Origin: Phallusia fumigata
Lineage: Eukaryota; Chordata; Ascidiacea; Phlebobranchia; Ascidiidae
DNA: 21,046 nt
Direction of reading: 5' to 3'
NCBI GenBank assembly: GCA_008931825.1
Contig: QXVZ01009375.1
Location: 8,058 to 29,103, forward strand
Shown: in pieces, positions 9,520 through 18,180 of the stretch
Layout of the letters: each line of letters starts with the position of its first letter
How positions within the stretch are numbered: position 1 is the first letter of the stretch
Position numbers and translations under genes: made by a program
The notes under the pieces: generated by a model
Databases searched by the model: none
Seen by the model: the letters and a program-made list of their open reading frames with translations, nothing else
What the model was told of the DNA's origin: nothing

Positions 9520-9980
9520 TCCTGCGGACGCATTTAAAAAGGGCAAGCTTATATCAAGTCCTATTCTATTTTAAAAGTCTAAGTAATTGTCCACTTTGTA
9601 AAGACCGACAATATGTCACCTGCATCTACCAAACACAAAACAAACACTCTTAATCCATAAAACCGAGTTTTTATCTTTTATTTCGCTGTTATTTGATACG
9701 CGTTTGTAATGTCCGTCCATATTCTTCATACATCTCCGCTCTATCGCGACTCGTCTGCGGCAGAACAACATTGAAAGCTCGTTCGAAATGCTTTCGCGTC
9801 ACGTGGTCGGCTTGCATGTCGTCATCGAGGGCGGCCAGCGCTGCCTCGCGACAGAGAGAGCAGATCTGCGGTGGAGGAAAAGAACTCTGATTGGCTGTTT
9901 CAGGTTTAAATCAAGAAAGTGGCGGGAAATCGGCGCGAGCATTTGGGACGAATTGAAAAGCTCGAAGGTGAGGTAGCTGC
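9520..9980. other. Gene-free stretch, CpG-richer at the right
   Basis: Two overlapping short frames at 9693-9976 lack recognisable protein features. A CACGTG E-box lies within GTCACGTGG at about 9799. Nothing else is seen. Confidence 0.35.
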
Positions 9981-9987
9981 TCAGCCT

Positions 9988-10056
9988 GTCGTGTTTCCTT
10001 GAGCAAACAGTGGATGGAGCAACCGCTTTGCAATCCTGAGGTTGATGGTTCTAATC
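9988..10056 (+). mobile_element. tRNA-derived SINE-like remnant (left part)
   Basis: ACAGTGGATGGAGCAACCGC (10007-10026) resembles a tRNA D-arm/A-box, TTTGCAATCCTGAGG (about 10027-10041) resembles an anticodon arm, and GGTTCTAATC (10047-10056) resembles a B box with T for the usual purine. Upstream, TCGTGTTTCCTTGAGCAA is similar to a TGTCCTTGGGCAAG segment common in animal SINEs. Stems pair poorly, so it is not a functional tRNA gene. The B-box end is interrupted by a hAT MITE, and any remainder continues after 10244. Confidence 0.5.
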
Positions 10057-10236
10057 CAGTGTTTCTCAAACTTTTTTAGCCCAAGGACCACTTTATCTTC
10101 GACTTTTTCTGAGGACCACCAAACAGAATTTCGTTCTGACTTGCTCACAAAACAGGCGATTTTATAAACCAGTGCCTAATTTAAGTCATCTTTTCGCAGA
10201 CCAATATGAGGGAAGGCTTGAGTTTGAGAGTCTCTG
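10057..10236. mobile_element. 180-bp hAT MITE with 8-bp target duplication
   Basis: The left end CAGTGTTTCTCAAACT (10057-10072) and the reverse complement of the right end, CAGAGACTCTCAAACT (10221-10236), agree at 13 of 16 positions and match the hAT CAGTGGTTCTCAAAC terminus. Immediately outside both ends is the identical octamer TTCTAATC (10049-10056 and 10237-10244). An 8-bp duplication is the hallmark of hAT integration. The 180-bp interior is non-coding, so this is a non-autonomous element that depended on a transposase elsewhere. It interrupts the B-box region of the SINE-like sequence. Confidence 0.88.
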
Positions 10237-10244
10237 TTCTAATC

Positions 10245-10870
10245 AACACACCGTATGCGTGGAATGTACAGTATCGCGTATGTTCTCTGGCGCTACGGAT
10301 TAGGCCAACCGCGATAGGGGTTTGTTTGTGTTCCAGACTAGAAATGTTTAAACAGCGTAAAATTTGTGGTCCCAAACTTTAGATCGTCTGTGTTCCTCTT
10401 ATAACACCAAAAATCTCGACAATAGCGTTAATTTTAGTTGCACCCGAAACTGGTTTAAAAAGGTACGAATAACAGACAACAGCTTCAGTCAGGAATCCAG
10501 TTTGTATTTGGGTTAGCCATTATCAGTGTTCTAATTCCGAAGATCAGTGACACTGAATTTCTGCAGCGTTTCACAATCAAATAAGTCTACTAAAAAAATC
10601 AGGCTTTAGATCTAAAATGGGGCTGCGATGTTTATCCTGACACCAACTTTGTAATCTCAACCCATCCTAATATAACTTTAATGTTTCCGGCATTTTAAAT
10701 AACGAGGCGGAACAGAGGAGCTCGAAATAATAACACCCTGTCTGGCTGACGTCAAAACGATCAACAAGTTTACGTATCGACTACGACTTATAAACGGTTT
10801 AGCTTTGTATGGAATGGAAACGTTTCTTTGTTTTGCAAGAGCTTAGTGGTTGTCGGACTCACATTGAGCT
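10245..10870. other. Gene-free stretch with one CRE
   Basis: A perfect TGACGTCA lies at 10747-10754. Otherwise I see AT-rich DNA without motifs. The beginning may include the right part of the interrupted SINE-like sequence, but I could not recognise it. Confidence 0.35.
10747..10754. promoter_or_regulatory. Perfect CRE (TGACGTCA)
   Basis: Consensus CREB/ATF palindrome, isolated. No nearby core promoter is recognised. Confidence 0.3.
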
Positions 10871-10924
10871 GAAACTCTCATTAGGTTTTAATGAAATTAA
10901 CACAATTACCCAGGGTTTAGGCAA

Positions 10925-11210
10925 ACAATTCACGGTTTTAAAGAGTCTCAATAAGAAAATACAATACACTACCACATATTCTATGTTTCGACAAACGCTT
11001 GTTGTCATCATCAGGAATGACTCGGAAATGCGGCGCAAAGTTACTTGTCGCGGTAAAAAGAAAGTTTCTTTGTTTCTTTGCACAGCGAATATTTATGCAT
11101 CATGTGGCAAGTATACAGCATTTTGTATGCAGAATTGTAATTTTAGTTTTCCTTATCGTAAAAAAAGAACTAAATCATGTTACAACAGACCAAAATACTA
11201 TTCAGAAAAA
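10925..11210 (+). repeat. TTTCGACAAAC repeat family, copy 2
   Basis: TTTCGACAAACGCTTGTTGT then CATCATCAGG starts at 10986. Upstream, TTCACGGTTTTAAAG (about 10930) and AAGAAAATACA parallel the sequence ahead of copy 1 near 2073. Downstream, ACAACAGACC at about 11184 is shared with copy 3. Extended hairpin arms are lost here. A 140-codon frame (10809-11231) running through this segment is most simply a repeat read-through, not a gene. Confidence 0.55.
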
Positions 11211-11600
11211 AAAAACGATATTCTTTTATAACATGCTATGAGAATAAATGTAAAATTATCCGACAAAAATAAGAGAAATAGTCTTTTACTGTTTTGTGAA
11301 CCCGACGCAAGTTCAGACAGTGTCGAGAGACGAACGCCATTCACACGTCACAAAGCAACAAATTCCAATAACGCGAGACGTCAATTTTCCGGTTGGGAAT
11401 AATATACCGGTCACGGTCTAACGCGCACGGACCCCGACATGCCACAACGGAACTGAAATAAATTTCAGAGAAATGTTTCCAACGGATGTGCTTTGACGTT
11501 TCGGATGGAGTACAGTGGTATTGGAGTTTATTTGGGTGTACGCAGAGCGAGGGAGGGCTTTGTTTGGTTTCTGAGAATTCGGGGACCGCACGTGTTTATG
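11211..11600. other. Gene-free stretch, nothing recognised
   Basis: No recognisable motif; a 92-codon frame starting at 11493 has no protein features and runs into the next repeat copy. Confidence 0.4.
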
Positions 11601-11870
11601 GATAGTGGTGGGGTTGAATTACAAAAGCTTTTTTTTGCGTTTATAACTCAATTTTACCCAACTACACCTTCAGTAATAAATGTAAATGTGTGCAATAAAA
11701 CATTTTCTTTTTTCGACAAACACTGTTGTTGTCATCAGGGACGCAGAAAATGTTTTATCATGTACAAGTAATTGACTCTATTGTATATTGTGTACCAAGA
11801 TACACACTAGAGTCGGGAAAAACACCTTATCAGGTCACAACAGACCGAAAACGTTTTTCTGCAATGAAAT
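11600..11870 (+). repeat. TTTCGACAAAC repeat family, copy 3, with hairpin
   Basis: TTTCGACAAACACTGTTGTT then GTCATCAGGG starts at 11711. It is enclosed by perfect 13-bp inverted arms, ATAAAACATTTTC (11695-11707) and GAAAATGTTTTAT (11746-11758). ACAACAGACCGAAAA at about 11837 matches copy 2. Outer boundaries are approximate. Confidence 0.65.
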
Positions 11871-12435
11871 TGACCGAAAATTCAGCAAAATCCCTAAAAC
11901 TCATTTTATTCAGTTACGAGCAGTAGAGACGCATTGGAAAGAAAATAGTATGTTTCTAAGGTACGACCATTATAAACAGGACATAACTTTTTTCAATGAA
12001 CTCATTTTTTTCCGTGGAGCCTTCAGAAGGATATTAACACGAACGAAAGTAGGAAGTAGATTAGAGATATTTGAAAAATTACAAAGACATTTTAGGAACG
12101 CAACTTGAACCAGACAAAGCAACGGACACATAAAACGATTCAACACGCCAAATGGTGAAAACGAAACCATGATATTTCGAAAGTTTTTTCAGAGTTAACC
12201 ATTTCGAACTGGTCACAATGTACTTAAACCCGGGGATGCGGCCCGCTTGACTATTTAATGTGGCTCGCATCAGAATTTTTTCTTAAGGTATACAACATAA
12301 TATCAAAAGTCAAAACCATTGAGTACTTTCTCAAGATGACTTCGCCATTATTGTCGATTTATATTAAAAATTTAAACGTATTACGACGTCAAACTTTCTT
12401 AAAAGTTGCCACACATTTAGCCACTTGCTATTTTT
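11871..12435. other. Gene-free AT-rich stretch, nothing recognised
   Basis: Short frames on both strands; no motifs, repeats or splice context. Confidence 0.4.
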
Positions 12436-12436
12436 G

Positions 12437-12830
12437 TGACGTAACAGCCAAATTTTGGAGGCTCCGCCAGTAATGTTGTACAATTCATGCGGGCCGCAGA
12501 ACTAAACAGGTTCCCACCCCTTGGTAAGAGGAACCCAAAACTTTCAATTACTCGCTGGGAAGGATGCAATCTCGCCTAACACAAAAGAATAAAAACAGAT
12601 CAAGAATTCGCAGAACGCCGGCTTTTAAAATCCGAAGCAGTGCAGGAAGCCTGGTTCGCCACCTGACATCCTGTAAAGCCTTCCCCGCTGCTCCGGATAA
12701 AGTGATCACCGTAACAAGGCCACAATGACGTCAATAGGCGATCGGGTTGCGTCACTCGACCTCAGTGGGCACAAAAAGCCCGCTTATGACGTCATACGGG
12801 GCAAGGGGTAAGATAGGGGGTTAGTCATGT
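12437..12830. promoter_or_regulatory. Candidate regulatory segment with two perfect CREs
   Basis: TGACGTCA occurs at 12726-12733 and 12787-12794, 61 bp apart, with a CRE-like TGACGTAA at about 12437-12444. The segment is more GC-rich than its surroundings. CREB/ATF factors bind such palindromes. No TATA or initiator is evident and no adjoining gene is recognised, so enhancer or promoter function is inference. Confidence 0.4.
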
Positions 12831-13590
12831 AGGTGCTGCTGTTCGTACACGTATACCTCCGAGGTGTGGTGTTGTTTATGGTTAAGACTCGTGGAAACCT
12901 GATACCGACGAATATATTCGGGTCTCTGAGCACGGAAATAGAAATTAAAACCGAAGCGGAGTTTTTTTTACTATTTTATGTCTTTTTTGGAGTGTGCTAA
13001 ATTTTACAGATACCGATGATGTTTCTAATTTTGTGACATTATATATACACACTTCCTATGGTGAGGGTTAAGGGTGAATCACTTGTTTATCAAAAGATGA
13101 AGTTACTTTTGACCATCGGAAGGCAACTATTTATCTGTTAAACTGTTCTGCGGCAATTTATCGAATTTAAAATGTACGCGATATAGAGTGACGAAGTTAA
13201 AGTGATTTATTGTGCTGCAATTTCGGGTTGTTTTGAAATTCCGCAGTCTTGATATACCCACCAAGTTCTTAAAATAAATAATGCGAACCGACAATGAGAA
13301 AGGAAATTAAAGAAAAAAATTTGGTACCACGACGAAAATAGTTTAGGAAATGTGTTCCTTCGGGACAAACATACGCGTTCAGGCATCATTACTTCCCTCC
13401 CCGGACTTCAAGAAATACTTAACAACGGCGCATATCTCAGCGCTAAGTGCCGACGAAAACAGCAGTAAGTTTTCGTCTCTGAGTTTCGTGTTTTGTCAAC
13501 ACGGCTGGCGTAAAAACACCTTCTGGACATCAAACGACGACTTGGAAACTGGGACTCCCGACAACACGAGGTAAAAATAGGGTGACGTCT
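12831..13590. other. Gene-free stretch, nothing recognised
   Basis: A TATATATA-like run at about 13040 is unsupported by other promoter signals. Frames of 60-74 codons show no features. Confidence 0.4.
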
Positions 13591-13599
13591 ATACCAACG

Positions 13600-14149
13600 C
13601 AGCTGCCTTCGAAATCTCGGCTGCTTGACGTTCTGCTCGCCTCAAGGCCTCGTCGTGTTTTCATCTTCTCTGTAAGCCGACACCAGCGAACGGAAACGCT
13701 TTACCGCAAGACATGAAGCGTTTGAGGCAAAAATCTCGGAGCCGAGACGAGGCGATAATGGCATGACCTTGCATTAGGTTCGCGCGGTTTCGGAAAGGGC
13801 CCTGTGGTTTTGAGATGCCTGTGTTGTGCTTCATCTCTTGTGTGCAAATCAAACGCAGGCTACTGAATGTCCTGTATCGACGGCGTCGCCCGATTATTAC
13901 CGGCTGCAGATGGATTTTGGCAGACGTTTACAACGACGCGGTTTACAAATGCCACTTATGCGAATTCCTGTTTTAAGCGCAGTGCGGGCAATGGAGGTTG
14001 GATGTGACGGCGATTTCAACGACACTAAAAACGCCATTTAACGCAAAGCTTTGCATTTTTAGATCTTCGCGATTTGATGTAACCCCTGTTGCCAATTATG
14101 AGATTAGATTAAACACAGCTTTAGTAACATGCGTCGGTTTTATCTTGCC
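13600..14149. other. GC-richer stretch with small inverted repeats, no gene recognised
   Basis: TCTCGGAGCCGAGA at about 13735 is a small hairpin. GCCTCA and GCCTCGTC words near 13640-13655 have reverse complements near 13720-13750, giving weak long-range pairing. A 71-codon plus-strand frame (13826-14041) could in principle be an exon upstream of the candidate exon at 14433, but nothing beyond openness supports this. Confidence 0.3.
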
Positions 14150-14432
14150 GATGCCAAGTTCGCCAGAATGTCAATTGGTTCGGCGGTGTTTTATACACAG
14201 ATAACCTTTTCGAAAGTTTTCCAAAGGCCTAAAACAAACCAAACGACCTGGAAATAGCCCATAAAACAGGGAATGAATCACGTATAAAGGGCACAGAAAG
14301 CGATAAGAAAACCTGAAGTGCACTGAGACTGAAACACGGGGAATTCTGAAGCACAAGTGTGCAGTGAAACCTCAGCGTCCTTAATTCCGAAACTCATCCA
14401 TCATCGATATATCAACACGCACTAGGTTTCAG

Positions 14433-14598
14433 CACCAAAAAAACGTCGTTTCGAATTTGTCAAAAGTTCGTAGACACGCCGGCACCGGACTTCGGCGAAA
14501 CGTCATCTTGGGTTAAGTGCGACGAGATCGGTAGCCGTGCTGCCAAACTTCGACTCAATCCTGGATATGAGCTAAGTGCCGCCTGTCATAGCCACTGA
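14433..14598 (+). CDS. Candidate 3'-terminal coding exon, copy 1 (unidentified protein)
   Basis: The function is unknown. A plausible splice acceptor, CACTAGGTTTCAG, ends at 14432 and is followed by 54 sense codons and TGA at 14596-14598. The peptide starts TKKTSFRIC, includes DTPAPDFGETSSW, and ends NPGYELSAACHSH. It is soluble-looking, with no membrane segment, and I recognise no domain. The second copy (16257-16422) has the same length with no indel and only two substitutions, TGT/TGC and ATC/ATT, both silent third-position transitions. Indels reappear within about 30 bp after the stop. That pattern suggests coding constraint, but two differences are a small sample. Upstream of the acceptor, copy 1 has an in-frame stop that copy 2 lacks, so any coding would need splicing here. 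No partner exon is identified. Confidence 0.25.
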
Positions 14599-15339
14599 CC
14601 CCCTGGCGTCGACATCTGCGGCTACCGGATTATGTAGGAGGACCCACAAGGGTAGGAAGGCCAACGCGAAGTTAGCGAAGTTAGTCGATTTTGGGGGTCA
14701 ACACTAATTTTAAGTTGTATGTTGCGTGAAGGTTAGAATCTCACACACACGACGAAAACGGTTAATGCTTTTTGGAATGGAGGTTATGTCTTCGTAATTC
14801 GCACAAGAAATTTCGCAAATTATTTTCTACGACTTGAGGATGTGTAACAAACAGTTAGACACCCAACGGGTAATATCAAACATATTTTAACTTTAGGATT
14901 TTGATTCAACAATACTAAACCGTCATCGACCGTGTTCTATCGCTGTTAACATTTCAATTTGAGAAAACAAAAATGTATTTTTAAACAGGTCTACCGATGC
15001 AAAAGTGCAACTGAATACCTAACACGTCAGCATTGCAAAAATCTGGCCATCCGAATACACAGTAACTTTAAGAACCAGTACGTGCTATACAACACCGCAA
15101 ACTAAAAAACAACCGAATTCGCCACAAAAACAAGCTGACGAACCCGGGTACAAATCAACCCAAAGACGCACAAACAAAGGCTTACTTAAACCACATTAAT
15201 GCAGAAAAACAACCAAAGTAGGGAATTTGAAACTGCGGTGAGTCGACAAACAGAAGCATGACTCAGCACGATGACATGAAACCATTTACACCCAGGCAAC
15301 CACGTTATTTTTTCCGCCACTGTGTTTAAAGCGGTGACG

Positions 15340-15568
15340 GTGAAGACGCGACATTTCAATGCTTGTGACGTCATTCGGGCGGAGGTAGGGGGGTGTTGAT
15401 GGCCGGGGTGACGTCAAAGGGGAGCCGGATGCTTTGGGAGGGCGTGGGAGCTTTGACGTCACTGTGTGTGTGATGATTCGAGGTCGGAAAAACGCCGCCG
15501 GTGATAAATAAACAGGGAACCGGGGCTTAAACCGGCAAATAAGCGTAAAATGTTGTTTAGATAAGCGT
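15340..15568. promoter_or_regulatory. Conserved triple-CRE module, copy 1
   Basis: Three perfect TGACGTCA sites at 15366-15373, 15409-15416 and 15454-15461 are spaced 43 and 45 bp apart, close to four helical turns. They are followed by a forkhead-like TAAATAAACA (15505-15514) and a GATA-like AGATAAG (15559-15565). Positions 15366-15568 differ from copy 2 by one base in 203, far less than the flanks. CREB/ATF, FOX and GATA factors are known to bind such sites; enhancer function is inferred from site clustering and conservation. Confidence 0.55.
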
Positions 15569-15686
15569 CTAACCGCCGGCAGTCATCCCGGGATAAAACT
15601 GTTGTTGTGTGCGCGTGAAAATGTGAAGGGGGAAATTTCAGGCTTTCAGCCAGTAGAGATATGATAACATAAACATAATTTTCCAC
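15459..15686 (-). other. 75-codon open frame, judged non-coding
   Basis: An ATG-to-stop frame of 75 codons is intact in both repeat copies (second copy 17286-17513). Of seven differences I count between the copies in this frame, six change the amino acid and one is silent. That is the reverse of purifying selection. Its 5' half overlaps the CRE module. I keep it as an entry because it is intact twice, but consider it chance. Confidence 0.15.
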
Positions 15687-15935
15687 TGCCGTGCGGCGTG
15701 TTTAGATTTATAATGCCAAGATTTCCTATTTGGTGATGACTTGTTTATTTTTTCGGTTGACCGAATGGTTTATGAACCTTATCATTTGTCACCCAATTCT
15801 ACAAAGTGCCAAGGTTTTATTGTTTTCATACACATCGGGTTGAATATGCCCAGCACTGGAAAAGTGCCAAGCGAAAGCTGTGCGAAAAAAACGGAAGAAA
15901 ATAATAGAAAACGAACAAAACTAAGCATTTTCGCG

Positions 15936-15943
15936 TATAAATA
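15936..15943 (+). promoter_or_regulatory. TATA-like box, copy 1
   Basis: TATAAATA in the context CGCG-TATAAATA-GAAATGAC, a consensus TATA box. Copy 1 breaks off at the N only 22 bp later, so any start site lies outside it. Confidence 0.3.
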
Positions 15944-16256
15944 GAAATGACATAAGTACGTCGCANGATGCCAAGTTCGCCAGAATGTCAATTGGTGCGG
16001 CGGTATTTTATACACAGATAACCTTTTCGAACCTGAAGTTTTCCAAAGGCCTAAAACAAACCAAAAGACCTGGAAATAGCCCAAGAAACAGGGAATGAAT
16101 CACGAATAAAGGGCACAGAAAGCGATAAGAAAACCTGAAGTACACACCGAGAGTGAAACACGGGGCATTCTGAAGCACAAGTGTGCAGTCAAACTTCAGC
16201 GTCCTTAGTTCCGAAACTCATCCATCATCGATATATCAACACGCACTAGGTTTCAG

Positions 16257-16422
16257 CACCAAAAAAACGTCGTTTCGAATTTGCCAAAAGTTCGTAGACA
16301 CGCCGGCACCGGACTTCGGCGAAACGTCATCTTGGGTTAAGTGCGACGAGATTGGTAGCCGTGCTGCCAAACTTCGACTCAATCCTGGATATGAGCTAAG
16401 TGCCGCCTGTCATAGCCACTGA
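16257..16422 (+). CDS. Candidate 3'-terminal coding exon, copy 2 (unidentified protein)
   Basis: Second copy of the 54-codon exon-like block with the same acceptor-like sequence ending at 16256 and TGA at 16420-16422. The encoded peptide is identical to copy 1. In this copy the frame is open further upstream, to about 16183, without an ATG there. If the two copies are alleles, this is the same exon seen on the other haplotype. No homology is recognised. Confidence 0.25.
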
Positions 16423-17166
16423 CCACCTGGCGTCGACATCTGCGGCTAAGGCACCGGATTAGACCCACAAGGGTAGGAAAGCCAACGCGAAGTTAGTGAA
16501 GGAATTCGATTATGGGGGTCAATACTAATGTGAAGTTGTATTTTGCGTGAAGGTTTGAATCTCATACACACGACGGAAAAGTGAACGCTTTTCGAAATCA
16601 AGGTTACGTCTTTGTAATTCGCACAAGAAATTTCGCAAATTATTATCTACGAATTAAGGTTGTGTTACAAACAGTTAGACACCCAACGTGTCCTGTCAAA
16701 TATATTTTAACTTTATAGGTTATTGATTCAACAATACTACCGTCATCGACCGCGTTCAATCGCTGTTAACATTTTAATTTGAAAAAAACAAAAAAATATT
16801 TTTGAACAGGTCTACCAATGCAAAAGTGCAACTGAATACCAACACGTATGCATTGCGAAAATCTGGCTATCCGAATACACAAGTAACTTTAAGAACCAGT
16901 ACGTGCTACACAACACTGCAAACCAAAAAAAACAACCGAATTTGCCACAAAAACAAGCTGACGAACCCAGGTACAAATCAACCCAACGACGCACAAACAA
17001 AGGCTTACTTAAACCACATTAATGCAGAAAAACAACCAAAGTAGGGAATCTGAAACTGCGGTGAGTCGACAAACACAAGCATGACTCAGCACGATGACAT
17101 GAAACCATTTACACCCAGGCAACAAACCACGTTGTTTTTTCCGCCACTGTGTTTAAAGCGGTGACG

Positions 17167-17395
17167 GTGAGGACGCGACATTTCAATGCTTGTGACGTCA
17201 TTCGGGCGGAGGTTGGGGGGTGTTGATGGCCGGGGTGACGTCAAAGGGGAGCCGGATGCTTTGGGAGGGCGTGGGAGCTTTGACGTCACTGTGTGTGTGA
17301 TGATTCGAGGTCGGAAAAACGCCGCCGGTGATAAATAAACAGGGAACCGGGGCTTAAACCGGCAAATAAGCGTAAAATGTTGTTTAGATAAGCGT
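17167..17395. promoter_or_regulatory. Conserved triple-CRE module, copy 2
   Basis: Same module with TGACGTCA at 17193-17200, 17236-17243 and 17281-17288, FOX-like site at 17332-17341 and GATA-like site at 17386-17392. Spacing is preserved exactly. It lies about 470-560 bp upstream of the TATAAATA at 17753, which is compatible with a distal promoter or enhancer position. Confidence 0.55.
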
Positions 17396-17752
17396 GTAAC
17401 CGCCGGCAGTTATCCCCGGATGAAACTGTTGTTGTGTGCGCGTGAAAATGTGAAGGGGGAAATTTAAGGCTTTCAGCCAGTAGACATATGATAACACAAA
17501 CATAATTTTCCACTGCCGTGCGGCGTGTTTAGATTTATAATGCCGAGATTTCCTATTTGGTGATGACTTGTTTATTTTTCGATTGGCCGAATGGTTTATG
17601 AACCTTATCATTTGTCACCCAATTCTACAAAGTGCCCAAGGTTTTTGTTTTCATACACATCGGGTTGAATATGCCCAGTACTGGCAAAGTGCCAAGCTAA
17701 AGCTGTGCGGAAAAAGCGGAAGAAAATAATGGAAAACGTACAAAACTTCGCG

Positions 17753-17760
17753 TATAAATA
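17753..17760 (+). promoter_or_regulatory. TATA-like box, copy 2, upstream of CpG-rich region
   Basis: TATAAATA matches the TATAWAWR consensus and is conserved between copies while the neighbouring bases carry substitutions and an indel. A start site would be expected near 17783-17790. CpG-rich sequence follows. The first ATG on this strand beyond 18170 opens only very short frames, so any transcript would need splicing or be non-coding. Confidence 0.35.
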
Positions 17761-17783
17761 GAAATGACATACGTACGTCGCAT

Positions 17784-18180
17784 ATCCCCACAGACTCTGG
17801 GTGCAGCGCAGCACTTACAGATCTCTATCAAAACATAGGGAAAGAAATCCTGGTATTACACACCGCGCCCTGATAGCGGATAGACTTCGGAAATAAAGAG
17901 ATTTCCTTCGAAATTCCGCGTCTATCAAGACACGCCAGTTTTCAGGAGCAGCGGCGCGTAAAATTGGGTTTTCCTCCCCCTCCATAATCCGACGCGGTTT
18001 CAATTCGCGTCACGTGACAGGTCGACGCGGTTCGCGGGGGTCCGGACAAAGGCGGTGACGTAAGCAAACAAAAACTTCCGATCGGCGGGTGTTTGGGGGA
18101 AGCGAAGCGGAACGCCGGTCCCCCCTTCTTTGTTGGCAGTCGTCGAATTTGAAACCGGCAGCTGTCAATCAATATTATGA
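17784..18180. promoter_or_regulatory. CpG-rich segment with E-box, CRE-like and FOX-like sites
   Basis: The core lies at about 17985-18165. GTCACGTGAC is at 18009-18018, CRE-like TGACGTAA at 18056-18063, directly followed by GCAAACAAA, a forkhead-like word. CpG density is well above the window background. Together with the TATA at 17753 this is one of two best promoter candidates. Gene direction is unknown. Confidence 0.4.

Larger units (their letters stand above)
14150..15966 (+). repeat. 1.8-kb direct repeat, copy 1 (probable allelic overlap)
   Basis: The unit starts GATGCCAAGTTCGCCAG and ends at the N at 15966. Every part can be aligned collinearly to 15967-17783, with substitutions and many short indels. 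Divergence is uneven: some 130-bp pieces differ at over 10% of positions (about 14690-14820), while others are almost identical. Because the boundary is exactly an N, the most economical explanation is that contig A ended inside sequence also covered by contig B from the other haplotype. Confidence 0.95.
15967..17783 (+). repeat. 1.8-kb direct repeat, copy 2 (probable allelic overlap)
   Basis: It begins immediately after the N with the same GATGCCAAGTTCGCCAG and ends at GTACGTCGCAT, after which sequence is unique. It has the same total length as copy 1 (1,817 bp) despite compensating indels. It is the copy that continues directly into the downstream TATA/CpG-rich region. Confidence 0.95.

Noticed and set aside
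10000..10056. Functional tRNA gene with TGC/GCA-like anticodon arm
   Set aside because: Anticodon and T stems do not pair, no acceptor stem is seen, and a MITE interrupts it. A SINE-type remnant fits better.
10809..11231. 140-codon plus-strand frame, the longest in the window
   Set aside because: It crosses a copy of the TTTCGACAAAC repeat family, has low-complexity Lys-rich parts and no recognisable domain; a read-through of repeat DNA explains it.
7178..11793. Shared TTGTATATTGTGTA near 7179 and 11780
   Set aside because: A 14-mer match of low complexity is expected about once by chance in a window this size.
17286..17513. 75-codon minus-strand frame intact in both repeat copies
   Set aside because: Differences between copies are mostly amino-acid-changing (six of seven), and part of the frame's conservation is explained by the overlapping CRE module.
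14150..17783. Genuine recent tandem gene duplication
   Set aside because: Junction is exactly an N, and the copies differ at a level more like alleles of a highly polymorphic species than a clean recent duplication. It cannot be excluded without reads, but it is the less likely reading.
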